Source of the DNA: Closterium sp. NIES-65
Lineage: Eukaryota; Streptophyta; Zygnematophyceae; Desmidiales; Closteriaceae
Reading direction: 5' to 3'
DNA length: 64,000 nucleotides
Assembly (NCBI GenBank): GCA_948144175.1
Contig: CANXME010002317.1
Span: 2,232,001 to 2,296,000 of the forward strand
Shown here: positions 52,139-63,514 of the stretch, piece by piece
Layout of the letters: each line of letters starts with the position of its first letter
How positions within the stretch are numbered: position 1 is the stretch's first letter
The notes under the pieces: generated by a model
The model's input: only the letters and a program-made list of their open reading frames with translations
What the model was told of the DNA's origin: nothing
Databases searched by the model: none
Translations under genes and position numbers: made by a program

Positions 52139-55100
52139 TCAAGAAGTAAGTAAGTGAGAAACAGTCGGCACAAGGCCTAGAAGAGTGCAAAAACGCTGAT
52201 GGTCAACAGGCGGAAGCGCCTTGGTGAACACATCAGCAGTGTTGGCCTCAGTGGCCACGTAACGCAGAAGAAGCTGACCACGCTGCTGTAGCTCTCGAGC
52301 TAGAAAGTAACGCAGAGCAATGTGCTTCGTCCTGTGCTCCAGTCTGTGCTCCTGGCACAAGGCAATGGTTGCCTTGTTGTCGACGTACAGCACTGGAGGA
52401 GAACGAGGCTGCTCTCCAAGGTCAGTCAGTAGGTAGGTGAGCCAGCGAAGCTCCTGGGCAGCCATGGCCGTGGCGTAGATCTCAGCCTCACAGCTGGAGC
52501 TGAGAACAGAAGAAGAACGAGTAGAACGCCAAGAGACAGAGCCAGAGCCAAGACTGAAGGTGTAACCCTGAGACGACCGCTGAGTAGCCTGGTCGTCTGC
52601 CCAAGAAGCGTCTGAGTGCCCAGTGAGAACAGGCCGGTCTCGCCCTCCAAGCACTAGCCCCATGCCCGACGTACTGCACAAGTAGCGCAACACCCTCTTA
52701 GCTGCATCCATGTGCTCCTTCCGGTGACGGCCGGGAGCAACATAGCGTGCTAAGATGCTGAGAGGGTATGCTAGGTCAGGTCGAGTGCAGGTCATCAGGT
52801 ACATGAGGCAGCCCACAAGCTCTGGATACGGACCACTCGACTCTACGGACTCATCCGAAGGCAGAGCTGAGAGCGAGTGACCCGTAGGCAGAGGAGTGGA
52901 CTGAGGCGAGGAGTACGTGAAGCCGAAGCGCTGAAGGACCTGCTGCACCATGTGTGACTGAGTCAGGGTAATGGTGCGGCGTGCTCTGTCCCGGGTGATC
53001 CGCAAGCCAAGATAGCTTGTCAGTTCACCCAGGTCTGTGCACGTGTGTCTCTTCTGCAGCTCGGACTTCACGTGGGCGAGTGCGGCAGTGTCCGCAGTGG
53101 CAAAGACCAAGGTCGTCGACGTACACGAGGATGTAGAACGGCGGCAGCGAGGTGTCGGTGCGCAGAAACAGCGACGGGTCAGCAGTAGAAGGAGCAAACC
53201 CAAGAGCCGCAAGTGTAGTCCTCAGTGTGTCGTGCCACTCACGCGGCGCCTGGCGGAGACCGTAGACTGGCCGCCGGAGGCTCCACTGGGTGCCAGGAGG
53301 GAACGACCCAGTGAAGCCAGGTGGGCGGCGCAGCCAGATCTCCTCGTGCAGGCTGCCCTGCAAGAAAGCTGTGCTGAAGTCAAGAGAGTGGAGCTCGTAG
53401 TCACGCTGAGCGGCGACGTGTAGCAGAACCCGAAGAGTGGTCATCTTCGGGGTCGGGGAGAAGGTCTGGAAGAAGTCAACTCCCTCTCGCTGACTGAAGC
53501 CTCGTGCAACGTAACGCGCCTTGAAGACAGGCGGAGAGCCTGGCGGCCGCTTCACCCTGAAAATCCACATGCCACTGACGATGTTCGCCCCAGGTGGGGG
53601 AACGTCGTCGACGTAGGTGCCTGTGGACTTCCAGGAAGCCATCTCTGTGTCCATGGCTGACTGCCACTGAGAGGAGTAGGGACCGGCCATCGCCTCTGCG
53701 TAAGAGCGTGGGGTCGGGATGTCTGGTGCATCCGGGTCTCCCTCAGGGGCAACAAGCATGGACACGAGATGGGGCAAAGCAGCGGCAAGGCAACCAAACT
53801 CCTCCTGCCTGTCCTCAAGGACGTCCGTGCCAAGAGCACACTCACCCCCGACGGACGGAGGACAGGCAGACTCAGACTCAGCAACAAGACTCGCTGCGTA
53901 GTCTAGACGACACGCCGCTGCAAAGTCGACAAGCTCAGTGACTAGGGCAGACGCAGCAGCGGACTCAAAGGAAGGGTCAGTGACAACCGTAGCCAAGAGA
54001 CGTGTGACAGTAGGACTGGCAGCGCGAAGGGAGTCTGACTCCGGGTCAGCAAGAGCAGGAAGAGAGGACGCAGGAGGCGACGGGAGAGCAACACGCTGCG
54101 GAGCAGTGGACTGACGAAGCGCCATCCGGTGCGTGCCTGGGACAGCAGGAGGACGCTCACGCGGGACACGACTACCAGTGGTAGCAGCTCGAACAGGCGA
54201 CGCTCGACGAGACGCAGGTGACACAGGACGTGACGCAGGCTCACGTCTCTCAGCAAGACCGTCAGTCGGACCAGTGTAAGGAGCAGGCACAGGGAGTGGT
54301 GAGGCAGGCGGTAACTGTGGCTGTGACTGGACAGACGGCGGACACTCTAAGGCGAGAGGAGAACAAGGAGGAGGAGGCTGACCAAGAACCTGCTGAAGGA
54401 GCGGAACGAAGTACGGTCGTGGCCGTGCAGCAGCTCTCGAACCAGCAGAGACACCAGCGGCAGCAGCAGCACCTCCAGAAGCAGCAGCACCTCCAGCACC
54501 AGGGTCTGCAGTACCTCCAGCAGCACCTCCAGCAGCACCGCCAGCAGCAGCAGTACCTCCAGCAGCACCGCCAGTAGCAGCTGCACCTCCAGCACCAGGG
54601 TCCGTAGCACCCACAGCAGCTCCAACGCACGGGTCCTCAGTACTAGCAGCACCTCCAGCAGCACCGCCAGCAGCAGCAGCACCTCCAGCAGCACCGCCAG
54701 CAGCAGCAGCACCTCCAGCACCAGGGTCCGTAGTACTCGCAGCAGCGTCAACTCCGGGGACCCCAGCACCAGCAGCTCCACTACGGAGACTGATGTGCCG
54801 AGCGTACCACTCTCGAAGCTGAGGGGAAGAGGGCGGCTCCCGCCGTGGTGGGGAAGCACGAGTACCAACTCCAGCAGTACCACGAGCCCGAGACTCACCC
54901 CGCCGGAGGCTGCAGTACCGTGAGTACCACTCACGCAGCTGCTGCGAAGAGGGAGGTCCTCCAGGCGCCTCACAGTCAACTGCAACACCACCAGGCTCAG
55001 CACCCCCAGGCTCAGTAACTCCAGGCGCAGTACCCCTAGACTCAGCAACGCCAGGCTCAGTACCCCCAAACCCAGCACCCCCAGGCTCAGCACCCCTAGG

Positions 55101-58100
55101 ATCAGCACCCCCAGACTCAGCACCCCCAGGCTCCGCCCGCTCAGGCTCCGCACGCTCAGGCTCCGCACGCTCAGGCTCAGCACCTCCAGCAGGACGCGAG
55201 TCGACAGCTACCTCGGCAGGCTCAACCGGGTCTACCTGAGAGACACCTGAGGGAGCGGCACCCTGAGGGGGAAGGGGGTCTACCACTGCAGCACCTGGCG
55301 CGAGGAAGAGAGGCGGGGGAGGGAGCGGGGCAGTGCGGTAGGGGAAGAGGCGGTAGAAGGGCACGGACTCGTCAAAAGTGACGTCCTGAGAGGGGAAGAC
55401 TCGGTGCGAGGCGGGGTGGTAAAACTGCCAGCCAGACGCATCCGGGACAAAGCCAAGAAAGACACAGGGAGCAGTGCGGGAGGAGAGCTTGTCCGCAGAC
55501 GTGTCGCGAACAAAAGCTCGGGATCCCCATACACGGAAGCGAGACGCATCGCCAACCTCCCCCGTCCACAGCAGTGTGGGCGAGGTCTCCGGAGCGGAGA
55601 CACGGGGCCAGAGGTTGAGCTGATGCGCAGCGTACCGGACCGCAAACGGCCACAGAAAGTGGGGGGCAGCCGCGTGGACTAAGGAGGTACGAGCGACCTC
55701 CATGACCAAGCCAATGCGGCGCTCAGCAACCCCATTCTGCTGTGGAGAGGCCGGGAGCGTGAACGACTGGCGAATGCCATGCTCGGCACAGTAGGCTGCC
55801 AAGAGGTCGGAGGAGAACTCGCCACCTCTGTCAGAGTGCAAGCGCAGAACAGGAAACTCCGAGCGAAAACGCTCTCGCAGCTGAAGACGTGCTCTGCTGA
55901 TCCAGGGGATCAGAACATCAGGGACTTCACCCTTGGTGCGCAAGGGGAAGACCGTGGTGTAGCGCGAGTAGTCGTCAACGACGATCAAGAAGTACCTCTC
56001 CTGGCTCTGACCACGGACGCGGGCTGGGCCCCACACGTCCATGTGGAGCGTCTGCAAAGGAGCAGTCGTCGGGGGGAACGAGGAGGAGTGAGGGGCAGCG
56101 CGCTGCCGCCCCTCGACACAGGGAAGACAGGGAGGAGCAAGGGAGGGTGGGAGGGGAGGGAGTACCCGAGGAAGACCAGAGACAAGGTACCGGGCGTGCA
56201 TGCCCCGAAGGCGCTGCACTGACGGGTGACCAAGTCGGTGGTGCCAGAGGACAGTCTTGTGCGTTAGAGAGCGACACGAGCAGGGGGCAGACAGCTGACC
56301 TGACGCAGACGCAGACGCAGACGCCGCTACCTGAGGGGACTCAGTGGTCAGTGTGTACAGGTCCGACCCCGGCTGCCGAGTGAAGGTAGCCAGGTGACGG
56401 CCCGTCCGAGCACACGTGCAGTGTGTCACACGCTCGTAGGCAGGGGTGAACTGGTGAACACCCCCATCCTGAAGCGCACAACCCGCCACCAAGTTCGTAG
56501 AGAACGAGGGGAGGTGGAGACCTGACAGTGTGCCCGACGGGACAGCAGGACAAGGAAGGAGGGTGGAGGAGGTCGCAATGACCGGACCCCCAGAGGGGTC
56601 AGCGAGCGAGACAGCGACTGGTCGAGCAAGGGGCTCAAGAGCAGTGCGGTCACGAAAGAAACAGCGCGAAGCGCCTGAGTCTAGAGTGAAGGTGTGCAGT
56701 GCCTCAGTGGACTCAGTAGCACCTGGGGCGGCGGACACACACGCACCTAGAGCAGTAGCCTCACCAGTACCTGGGGCAGCAGACACGCAAGCACCTAGGG
56801 CGGTAGCCTCACTCGTGCGGATGCCTGGGTCAGGCGGAACACTCAGGTACTGGTCCTCCTCTCCACTAATAGTCAATGCATACATTGCTTTGAGAATAAC
56901 ATCAAAATCAAGAGCATAGATATCAATATCCTTCTTGAGGAGATCAGCCCACTGAGGAAGCTCAGGAGCGTCAGGAAACTGAGCACGCCAAGCGTCATCT
57001 AGGCGAGAGAAGCAGCGCTGCGAAGTGTGCGCCCTCCCGCACGTCTGTCCCTTGCGGCGACCAGTGCGGATCACGTACGTGCAGCTAAGGCTACCCCCCC
57101 CACCCCCGTGCTGTAAGTACCACTCACGAAGCTCCTGGGAGGACTGAGGGTGCTGCGCGCTCTGGCCAGTGCCAGAGCCTCCACGACCACCACCGCCGCC
57201 TCCACCACGACCACCACCGCCCCTGCCGCCGCCACGTCCACTGCCGCCACCACCACCGCCCCCACCGCGGCCACCGCCGCCGCCGCTGCCTCCACCACCC
57301 CCACCGCTGCCACTAGCCCCTCCAGCCCCGCCACCGCCCCCGCCGCTGCCACCACCCCCACCACCACCTCCCCCGCCGTCACCCCCACCGCCCTTGCCTC
57401 CCCTGCCCTTGCCGCTGCGGCGCCCGCTGGGAGCGGACGCAGAGCCGACCTGCTCAGCACCAAGAAGGTCGACAGCAGCAGCAGAGGCGACAGAGGGGAG
57501 GAGGGGGGAGGGGGAACACCCCTCGAAGAAAGGGGTGCGGGGGTCGCCACGAGAGGCACCTACAGCTACAATACTCTTCTCAGCTGCAAGTAGTTCCTTC
57601 TCTAGGGCGGCAATGGTGAGCTCAGTGGGACAGCGAGCTAGGAAGTGGTCCCTGACTGTACGCAGAGTGTCAGGGAGGCGGGTGACTAGGTGGTAGAGAG
57701 TGAGCCAGAGCGGGGGAGGGTTGGATGCAAGAAACTCAGCGGGCATGGCTGCACGGAAGCGGGCATCACTAGTACGGAGGTGAGTGATGAGGTCAGCGAC
57801 TGTCTGGAAAGCGGACAGGTCGGGGAACAGGTAGGGAAGGGAGAGACGGCCTAGTGCAGCTGAGGCCGGGGAGGAGTAGCGCGCAACTACGGCAGTGTAC
57901 AGGGCCTGCGCAGTCTGATGCTGGCCGAAGTGCTCACGCTCATCGACTGGCAGGGAGTTGCGAATGGCAAAGCGGGCGTGGGCATCGCGAGTCTGCCACT
58001 GCGAGCGAGCAGTAGCGATAGCAGTAGTAGCAGGAGCAGGGACTGTGCCTAGTGCGTGATCGTACAGCGAGATATCCTCTCTAGCAGTGAGCTGGAGGAA

Positions 58101-58181
58101 CAGGTGCAGATCATCAAGCCAGGTATCAAACTTAATCGGGCGGCCCTCAGAATCGAACGAGAGAACTGTAGGGCTAGCCAT
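52139..58181 (-). CDS. Copia-1 E1 gag-pol, one frameshift after YVDD
   Basis: Start ATG at 58181 (MASPTVLSFDSEGRPIKFD), aligned with P1. Order: Gag, Gly-rich spacer (about 57170-57410), QELREWY, Cys/His motif CTYVIRTGRRKGQTCGRAH...RCF (about 57010-57090), protease FTLDSGASRCFF, pre-integrase VLWHHRLGHPS, integrase HMDVWGP, LHSDRGGEF and NGVAERR, a long Gly/Ala/Glu repeat linker, RT to ILVYVDDL, then an extra base at about 53111-53112 shifts the frame. The following frame runs VFATADTAALAHVKSELQ through RNase H to 52139. All other frames are open. Without the extra base it would be a complete polyprotein of roughly 2010 residues. It could be a real mutation or a sequencing error. Confidence 0.93.
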
Positions 58182-58863
58182 AGCTGAAGTAGCAGTAGCA
58201 GCAGTGGTGGTAGTAGCAGTAGCAGTAGCAGTAGCAGTAGCAGTAGTAGTAGCAGTGCTGTGCACAGGTAAGTAGGGCGCGGCTCGGCTAGGGCGGCGCG
58301 GCTCGGCCAGGGCGGCGCGACTCGGCTAGGGCGGCGCGACTCGGCTAGGGCGGCGCGGCTCGGCTGGGGCGGCGCGGCTCGGCTGGGTCGCGCGGTTCGG
58401 TTCGGGTCGCGCCGTGCGACTCGGTCGTAGAGGGGCGAGCGCGGGAGGGCCGGTCGGGGCTAGCGCGGGAGGGCCGTGAGAGGCTAGCGCGGGGCCTGCA
58501 GGGGCCGTGGGAGGCTAGCGCGGGGCCGACGGGGGCCTTAGGAGGCTAGCGCGGGGCCGATCGGGGGCCTTAGGAGGCCAGCGCGGGGCTAGCGTGGGGC
58601 CGACGGGGGCTTAGGAGGCTAGCGCGGGGCCGATCGGGGGCCTTAGGAGGCTAGCGCGGGGCTAGCGTGGGGCCGACGGGGGCCTTAGGAGGTTAGCGCG
58701 GGGCCGATCGGGGGCCGTGAGAGGCTAGCGCGGGGCCATACGGGGCCTTGAGAAGGAGGCGCTCGAGGCGCAGGAAAAGAACGGCGGCGCACGAGGGCGC
58801 GGCTAGCGGAAACGGTGGGCCCTATCGTTTCGGTCCTAGGTGGAACCTAGGCTCGTAATACCA
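58182..58863 (-). repeat. E1 leader minisatellites and PBS
   Basis: GTAGCAGTAGCAG tract (58190-58255), GGCTAGGGCGGCGCGACTC units of about 20 bp (58280-58400) and a longer unit built from GGCTAGCGCGGGGCCGATCG and GGGGGCCTTAGGA (58455-58750). The primer-binding site is at the right end. Not coding. Confidence 0.82.
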
Positions 58864-58998
58864 TGTCAGAATGAGAAACGAGAATGAGGAGTGACTAGCA
58901 GGAACAACAGTACAAATATGTCAAACCCTAATCTGGTGTACCCCTTATGGTGTAACCCACTACAGCCTAGAACCACACAAACATATAAATGTTTGACA
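58864..58998 (-). repeat. E1 5' LTR
   Basis: 135 bp, identical to 51773-51907; followed by AGGAG and resumption of F gag (RSNSNGSQGTT). Confidence 0.96.
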
Positions 58999-59003
58999 AG
59001 GAG

Positions 59004-61123
59004 CAACTCCAACGGCTCCCAGGGCACTACTCCTACTCCACCTCCTGCCTCTGGCCTACAGACAGAGGAGGGCACGGCAACAAGACCCAGAGCAACATCT
59101 ACTGAGACTCCCGCGAATCAACCTGCAGACTTCGACCAGAGCATGATGGAAAAGTTTTTCTCCTTCATGTCCTTCTACGAGCAACACCAGCAATCAGCAC
59201 TTGCGCAGTCACACAACAGCAACAACAACGGAGCAACACCCATGAGTTCTGACGGCTCATCATATGCACAAGGAAATCAGCAACAGCAGCCTACCTTTGC
59301 TCCGTACGAGCGCGGGTCCATCAGCTTCATGCCACACCCACAGCCCTCACCAGGACAAGAAAAACCACTGGACGCATTACAAGTTCAGTCGCAGTTTGCA
59401 CACATTCTGAAGATGCAGACGTCAAGACCCTTTGATGGAAAGGACTTCTTCACCTAGTCGCTCGAGTTTGAGCTGATGATGGAAGGCGTGCAAATACTCG
59501 AGTTCTTCGACGGGTCTCTGCCATACCCAATAAACGGCACACAGTACGAGAAGCAGCAGTACACCCATCAGTCAATGATGGCGTACACGATCCTACTGAG
59601 GAACATCACCCCGACTCAACAGCAGAACATAAGGACTTACCGAGGTTACGCCAACTCCACGGAGCTCGCGTAGAACCACCTGAAGAGCCTGTATCAATCA
59701 ACAGACAGCGTAAGTAAAAGTCGGTTGATGGCGCAACTGACAACGGTTGAAATGAAACTAGGGGAGAAAGGAATTGCATATATCAGTCGATGTTGCGAGT
59801 TGCGCGACAAGCTTCTTCGATGCGGAGGGTCAATTTCCGAAGACGCCTTCGTGACAGTCATCATCGGCGGCCTCGGTCCTCAATGGCGCGCCACAAAGGC
59901 CATTCTCCGAGCTCACGGAAGAATCTCCAAAGCAGCGCTCTGCGCCGAAATCCACGCCGAGCAGCAAGACATGGACCTACAAGAAGAACGACACAAAAAT
60001 AAGACATCAGCACCGGAATTCGCATTCCACACTCAGCGACGCTACAACAACAACAACCAGCAGCAACAACCGAAGCCAGTACCTCCGTTCTGCCACATCT
60101 GCAAAACTTCAGGACACCCGCGCACGCACTGCCCGAATCGTCAACAGTCAACAACTCCACAGCGGCAACTTCGACCTTCAAGTAGCCAAATCACCTCAAC
60201 ACAAGCAAATCCCACAACTCATATTCAAGCTTCAACGACCCCAACAGGACAACCTCCACAAGGAGCAAGAAACATCGTCAGCTGCGTGGCAAAGCTGAGT
60301 GACTCCTGCATCACCGAGTCACCACCACACTACTCAGCGGAAGAGCAACTCGAAGAAACCACACCCCACCGCGAGTCACTTCAGCCGAACCCGACATACG
60401 CCGCCATCGCCCAAAGCGAACCATCCGGAAGGGACACTTGGTTCTTGGACAGCTGCTTCAGACAGCAGATGGGCTCCTCGGGATGCTTTGTTCAACCAGA
60501 ACACCAACTTCAACGCGAAGTTGTCATTACAGTCGCCAACAATCAGAACCTGCAAACACGACGACAAGGTGTAGTTCAACTTCAGTCAAGGGAAACAAAC
60601 GTTGTACTGCAGATGTCAAAAGTACTAATCGCGAAGGGACTCGGCTACAACTTAGTGAGCGTCAGTCAGCTAATGGCGAAGGGGATTTACCTCGAAGCAG
60701 ACAGCACCACCCAAGAATTCAAGCTGTATCACGGGAGAGGATGAGTCTACATCGGCAAGGCGGTCCTCAAGAACAACGTCTTCGTTCTTGATTTCGTTCC
60801 TGACCTTGGCACCGCCGTTAGCGACGCCATCGTTAACTTCACCGACTGGACACAACCTCTAGACCTTGATCCAGACTTCAGTCCAGAAGGTTTTTGGTAT
60901 TCACACACCATCCCTTAAAAAGAAAGAACAAGGGCGTTTGCAACAATCCAGACAACATCGGCAACAGCAAAGACAACATCGGCAGCAGCAAAAACAACAT
61001 CGGCAGCAACAGAGACAACATCGGCAGCAGCAGAGACAACATCGGCAGCAGCAGAACCATCAACGGCAGCAGCAGGAATGTCAACACCAGTTGCTGGTCC
61101 TTCAACGACACCACTCCTCATCG
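59004..61123 (+). pseudogene. Copia-2 F gag and protease
   Basis: Gag continues (SNSNGSQGTTPTPPPASGLQ, FDQSMMEKFFSFMSFYEQHQ, KMQTSRPFDGKDFF) with stops near 59456 and 59671. Then MAQLTTVEMKLGEKGIAYIS, RCCELRDKLLRCG, FVTVIIGGLGPQWRATKAIL. A CCHC knuckle, CHICKTSGHPRTHC, lies near 60090-60135. The protease reads TWFLDSCFR near 60440, Cys replacing the Gly expected in DSGA. KGLGYNLVSVSQLMAKGIYL follows and then the 21-bp SA repeat (about 60945-61060). Confidence 0.88.
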
Positions 61124-62890
61124 ACGAGACTGAAGGAGTAGCCCTGAGACGACCGCTTAGTAGCCTGGTCGTCTGCCCAAGAAGCGTCTTAGTGCCCAGT
61201 GGAAACAACTGGGACTCGCCCTCCAAGCACTAGCCCCATGCCCGACGTACTGCATAAGTAGCGCAACACCCTCTTAGCTGCATCCATGTGCTCCTTCCGG
61301 TGACGGCCGGGAGCGACATAGCGTGCAAGAATGCTGAGAGGGTATGCAAGGTCTGGTCGAGTGCAGGTCATCAGGTACATGAGGCAACCCACAAGCTCTG
61401 GATACGGGCCACTCGGCTCTACGGACTCATCCGAAGGCAGAGCTGAGAGCGAGTGACCGGTAGGCAGAGGAGTGGGCTTAGGCAAGGAGTACGTGAAGCG
61501 GAAGCGCTGAAGGACCTGCTGCACCATGTGTGACTGAGTCAAGGTAATGGTGCGGCGTGCTCTGTCCCAGGTGATCCGCAAGCCAAGATAGCTTGTCAGT
61601 TCACCCAGGTCTGTGCACGTGTGTCTCTTCTACAGCTCCGACTTCACGTGGGCGAGTGCCACAGTGTCAGCAGTAGCAAAGACCAAGTCGTCGACGTACA
61701 CAAGAACGTAGAACGGCGGCAGTGAGGTGTCGGTGCGTAGAAACAGCGACGGGTCAGAAGTAGAAGGCGCGAGCCCAAGAGCCGCAAGCGTAGTCCTCAG
61801 TGTGTCGTGCCACTCACGAGGCGCCTGGCGGAGACCGTAGACTGGCCGTCGGATGCTCCACTGGGTACCAGGAGGGAACGACCCAGTGAAGCCAGGTGGA
61901 CGGCGCAGTCAGATCTCCTCGTGCAGGCTGCCCTGCAGGAAAGCAGTGCTGAAGTCAAGCGAGTGGAGCTCGTAGTCACGCTGAGCGGCGACGTGCAGCT
62001 CTGGAAGGTCTGGAAGATGTCAACTCCCTCTCGCTGACTGAAGCCTCGTGCAACGTAACGCGCCTTGAAAACTGGCGGAGAGCCCGGCGGCCGCTTCACT
62101 CTGAAAATCCACATGCCACTGACGATGTTCGCCCCAGGCGGGGGAACCTCGTCGACGTAGGTGCCTGTGGACTTCCAGGAAGCCATCTCTGTGTCCATGG
62201 GTGACTGCCACTGAGAGGAGTAGGGACCGGCCATCGCCTCTGCGTAAGAGCGTGGGGTCGGGATGTCAAGTGCATCCGGGTCTCCCTCAGAGGCAACAAG
62301 CATGGACACGAGATGGGGCAAAGCGGCAGCAAAGCAATCAAACTCCTCCTGCCTGTCCTCAACGACGTCAGTGCCAAGAGCACACTCACCCCCGACGGAC
62401 GGAGGACAGACAGACTCAGACTCAGCAACTAGGCTAGCAGCGTAGTCTAGACGACAGCGAGCAGCAAAGTCGACAAGCTCACCAACTAAGGCAGACGCAG
62501 CAGCAGACTCAAAGGAAGGGTCAGTGACAACAGTAGCCAGGAGACGCGTGACAGTAGGACTGGCAGCACGAAGAGAGTCTGACCCAGGGTCAGCAAGAGC
62601 AGGAAGAGAAGAAGCAAGAGGAGACGGCAGTGGGACACGCTGTGGAGCAGTGGACGGACGAAGCGCCATCCGGTGAGTGCCTGGGACAACAGGTTGACTC
62701 TGACGCTGGACACGACTGCTAGAGAGAGCAGTGCGGAGAGGTGACGCAGGGCGAGACTCAGGCTCATGAGGCTCAGTAAGACCTCCAGTCAAACCAGTGT
62801 AAGGAGCAGGACCAGGGAGAGAGGAGGCAGGCGGTAGCTGCGATTGCAACTGGACAGACGGAGGACACGCTAAGGAGAGGGGAGGACAAG
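61124..62890 (-). pseudogene. Copia-1 M reverse transcriptase and RNase H
   Basis: Linker (PLPSPLASSLPALADPGSDS, SVGGECALGTDV), RT start DTEMASWKSTGTYVDEVPPP, ARGFSQREGVDIFQTF, then a deletion near 62000 removing the PTPKMTTLRVLLHVAA block seen in E1. The next blocks are LTSALLSCR in a shifted frame and YGLRQAPREWHDTL. YVDD survives near 61690. Stops replace Trp near 61911 and Gln near 61632. The connection and RNase H start (TRPDLAYPLSILARYVAPG, YLCSTSGMGLVLGG) follow until 61124. Confidence 0.88.
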
Positions 62891-62963
62891 GAGGAGGGAG
62901 CTAACCAAGAACCTGCTGCAGGAGCGGAACGAAGTACGGCCGGGACCGAGCAGCGACACCAGA

Positions 62964-63350
62964 GTGAGCAGGGACACTCGCCCCAGGGTCCGCAACAGCA
63001 GCGGAAGCTCCACCACCCGGGTCCTCAGCACGAGCTGCAGCTCCAACGCCCGGGTCCGCAGTACCAGCAGCAGCTCCAACGCCCGGGTCCTCAGCACTAG
63101 CAGCAGCTCCAACGCCCTAGTCTGCAGCACCAGCGGAAGCTCCAACGCCCGGGTCGACAGCACCAGCAACAGCTCCAACGCCCGGGTCCGCAGCACCAGC
63201 GGCAGCTCCAACGCCCGGGTCCTCAGCACCAGCAGTAGCTCCAACGCCCGGGTCCGCAGCACCAGCAGCAGCTCCAACGCCCGAGTCTGCAGCACCAGCG
63301 GCAGCTCCAACGCCCGGGTCCTCAGCACCAGCAGCAGCTCCAACGGCAGT
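62964..63350 (-). repeat. M integrase-RT linker minisatellite, 33-bp units
   Basis: About a dozen units encode variants of DPGVGAAAGAA (11 residues) on the minus strand. Units alternate GGGTCCGCAG and GGGTCCTCAG forms. It is the counterpart of the 15-bp PGGAE repeats in D1, C1, G1 and P1. Confidence 0.88.
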
Positions 63351-63514
63351 GGGGTCCGCAACACGAGGCACGCCACTCCGAAGAGTGCGGCGCCGCTCGT
63401 ACCACTCACAAATCCGCCTGCGGGAGGGGAGCTCCCTAACGGGAGAAGAAGAACTAGCACCAGTCCCAGCAGTACGTCCGGTACGAGTGGAACCTCTCCG
63501 GAGGCTGCAGTACT

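Larger units (their letters stand above)
51773..58998 (-). mobile_element. Copia-1 element E1, young, near intact
   Basis: 135-bp LTRs at 51773-51907 and 58864-58998 are identical by eye; target duplication AGGAG (51768-51772 and 58999-59003). Primer-binding site TGGTATTACGAG at 58863-58852, a variant not seen elsewhere here; polypurine tract at 51908-51918. The single gag-pol gene has one single-base frame change. Identical LTRs make it, with T4, the most recent insertion in the window. Confidence 0.96.
51252..61123 (+). mobile_element. Copia-2 element F, 3' truncated, containing E1
   Basis: 5' LTR 51252-51694, primer-binding site TGGTATGAGAGC 51695-51706, gag ATG at 51750, cut by E1 at 51773 and resumed at 59004. 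The reading ends inside the protease-to-integrase spacer at about 61123, where minus-strand M begins. Integrase, RT and 3' LTR are lost. It is a sibling of J, with gag stops near 59456 and 59671 and others near 60742 and 60916. Confidence 0.9.

Noticed and set aside
53105..53115. Programmed frameshift in E1
   Set aside because: Related elements are in one frame across this site, and the position inside the RT active-site region is not where recoding would make sense.
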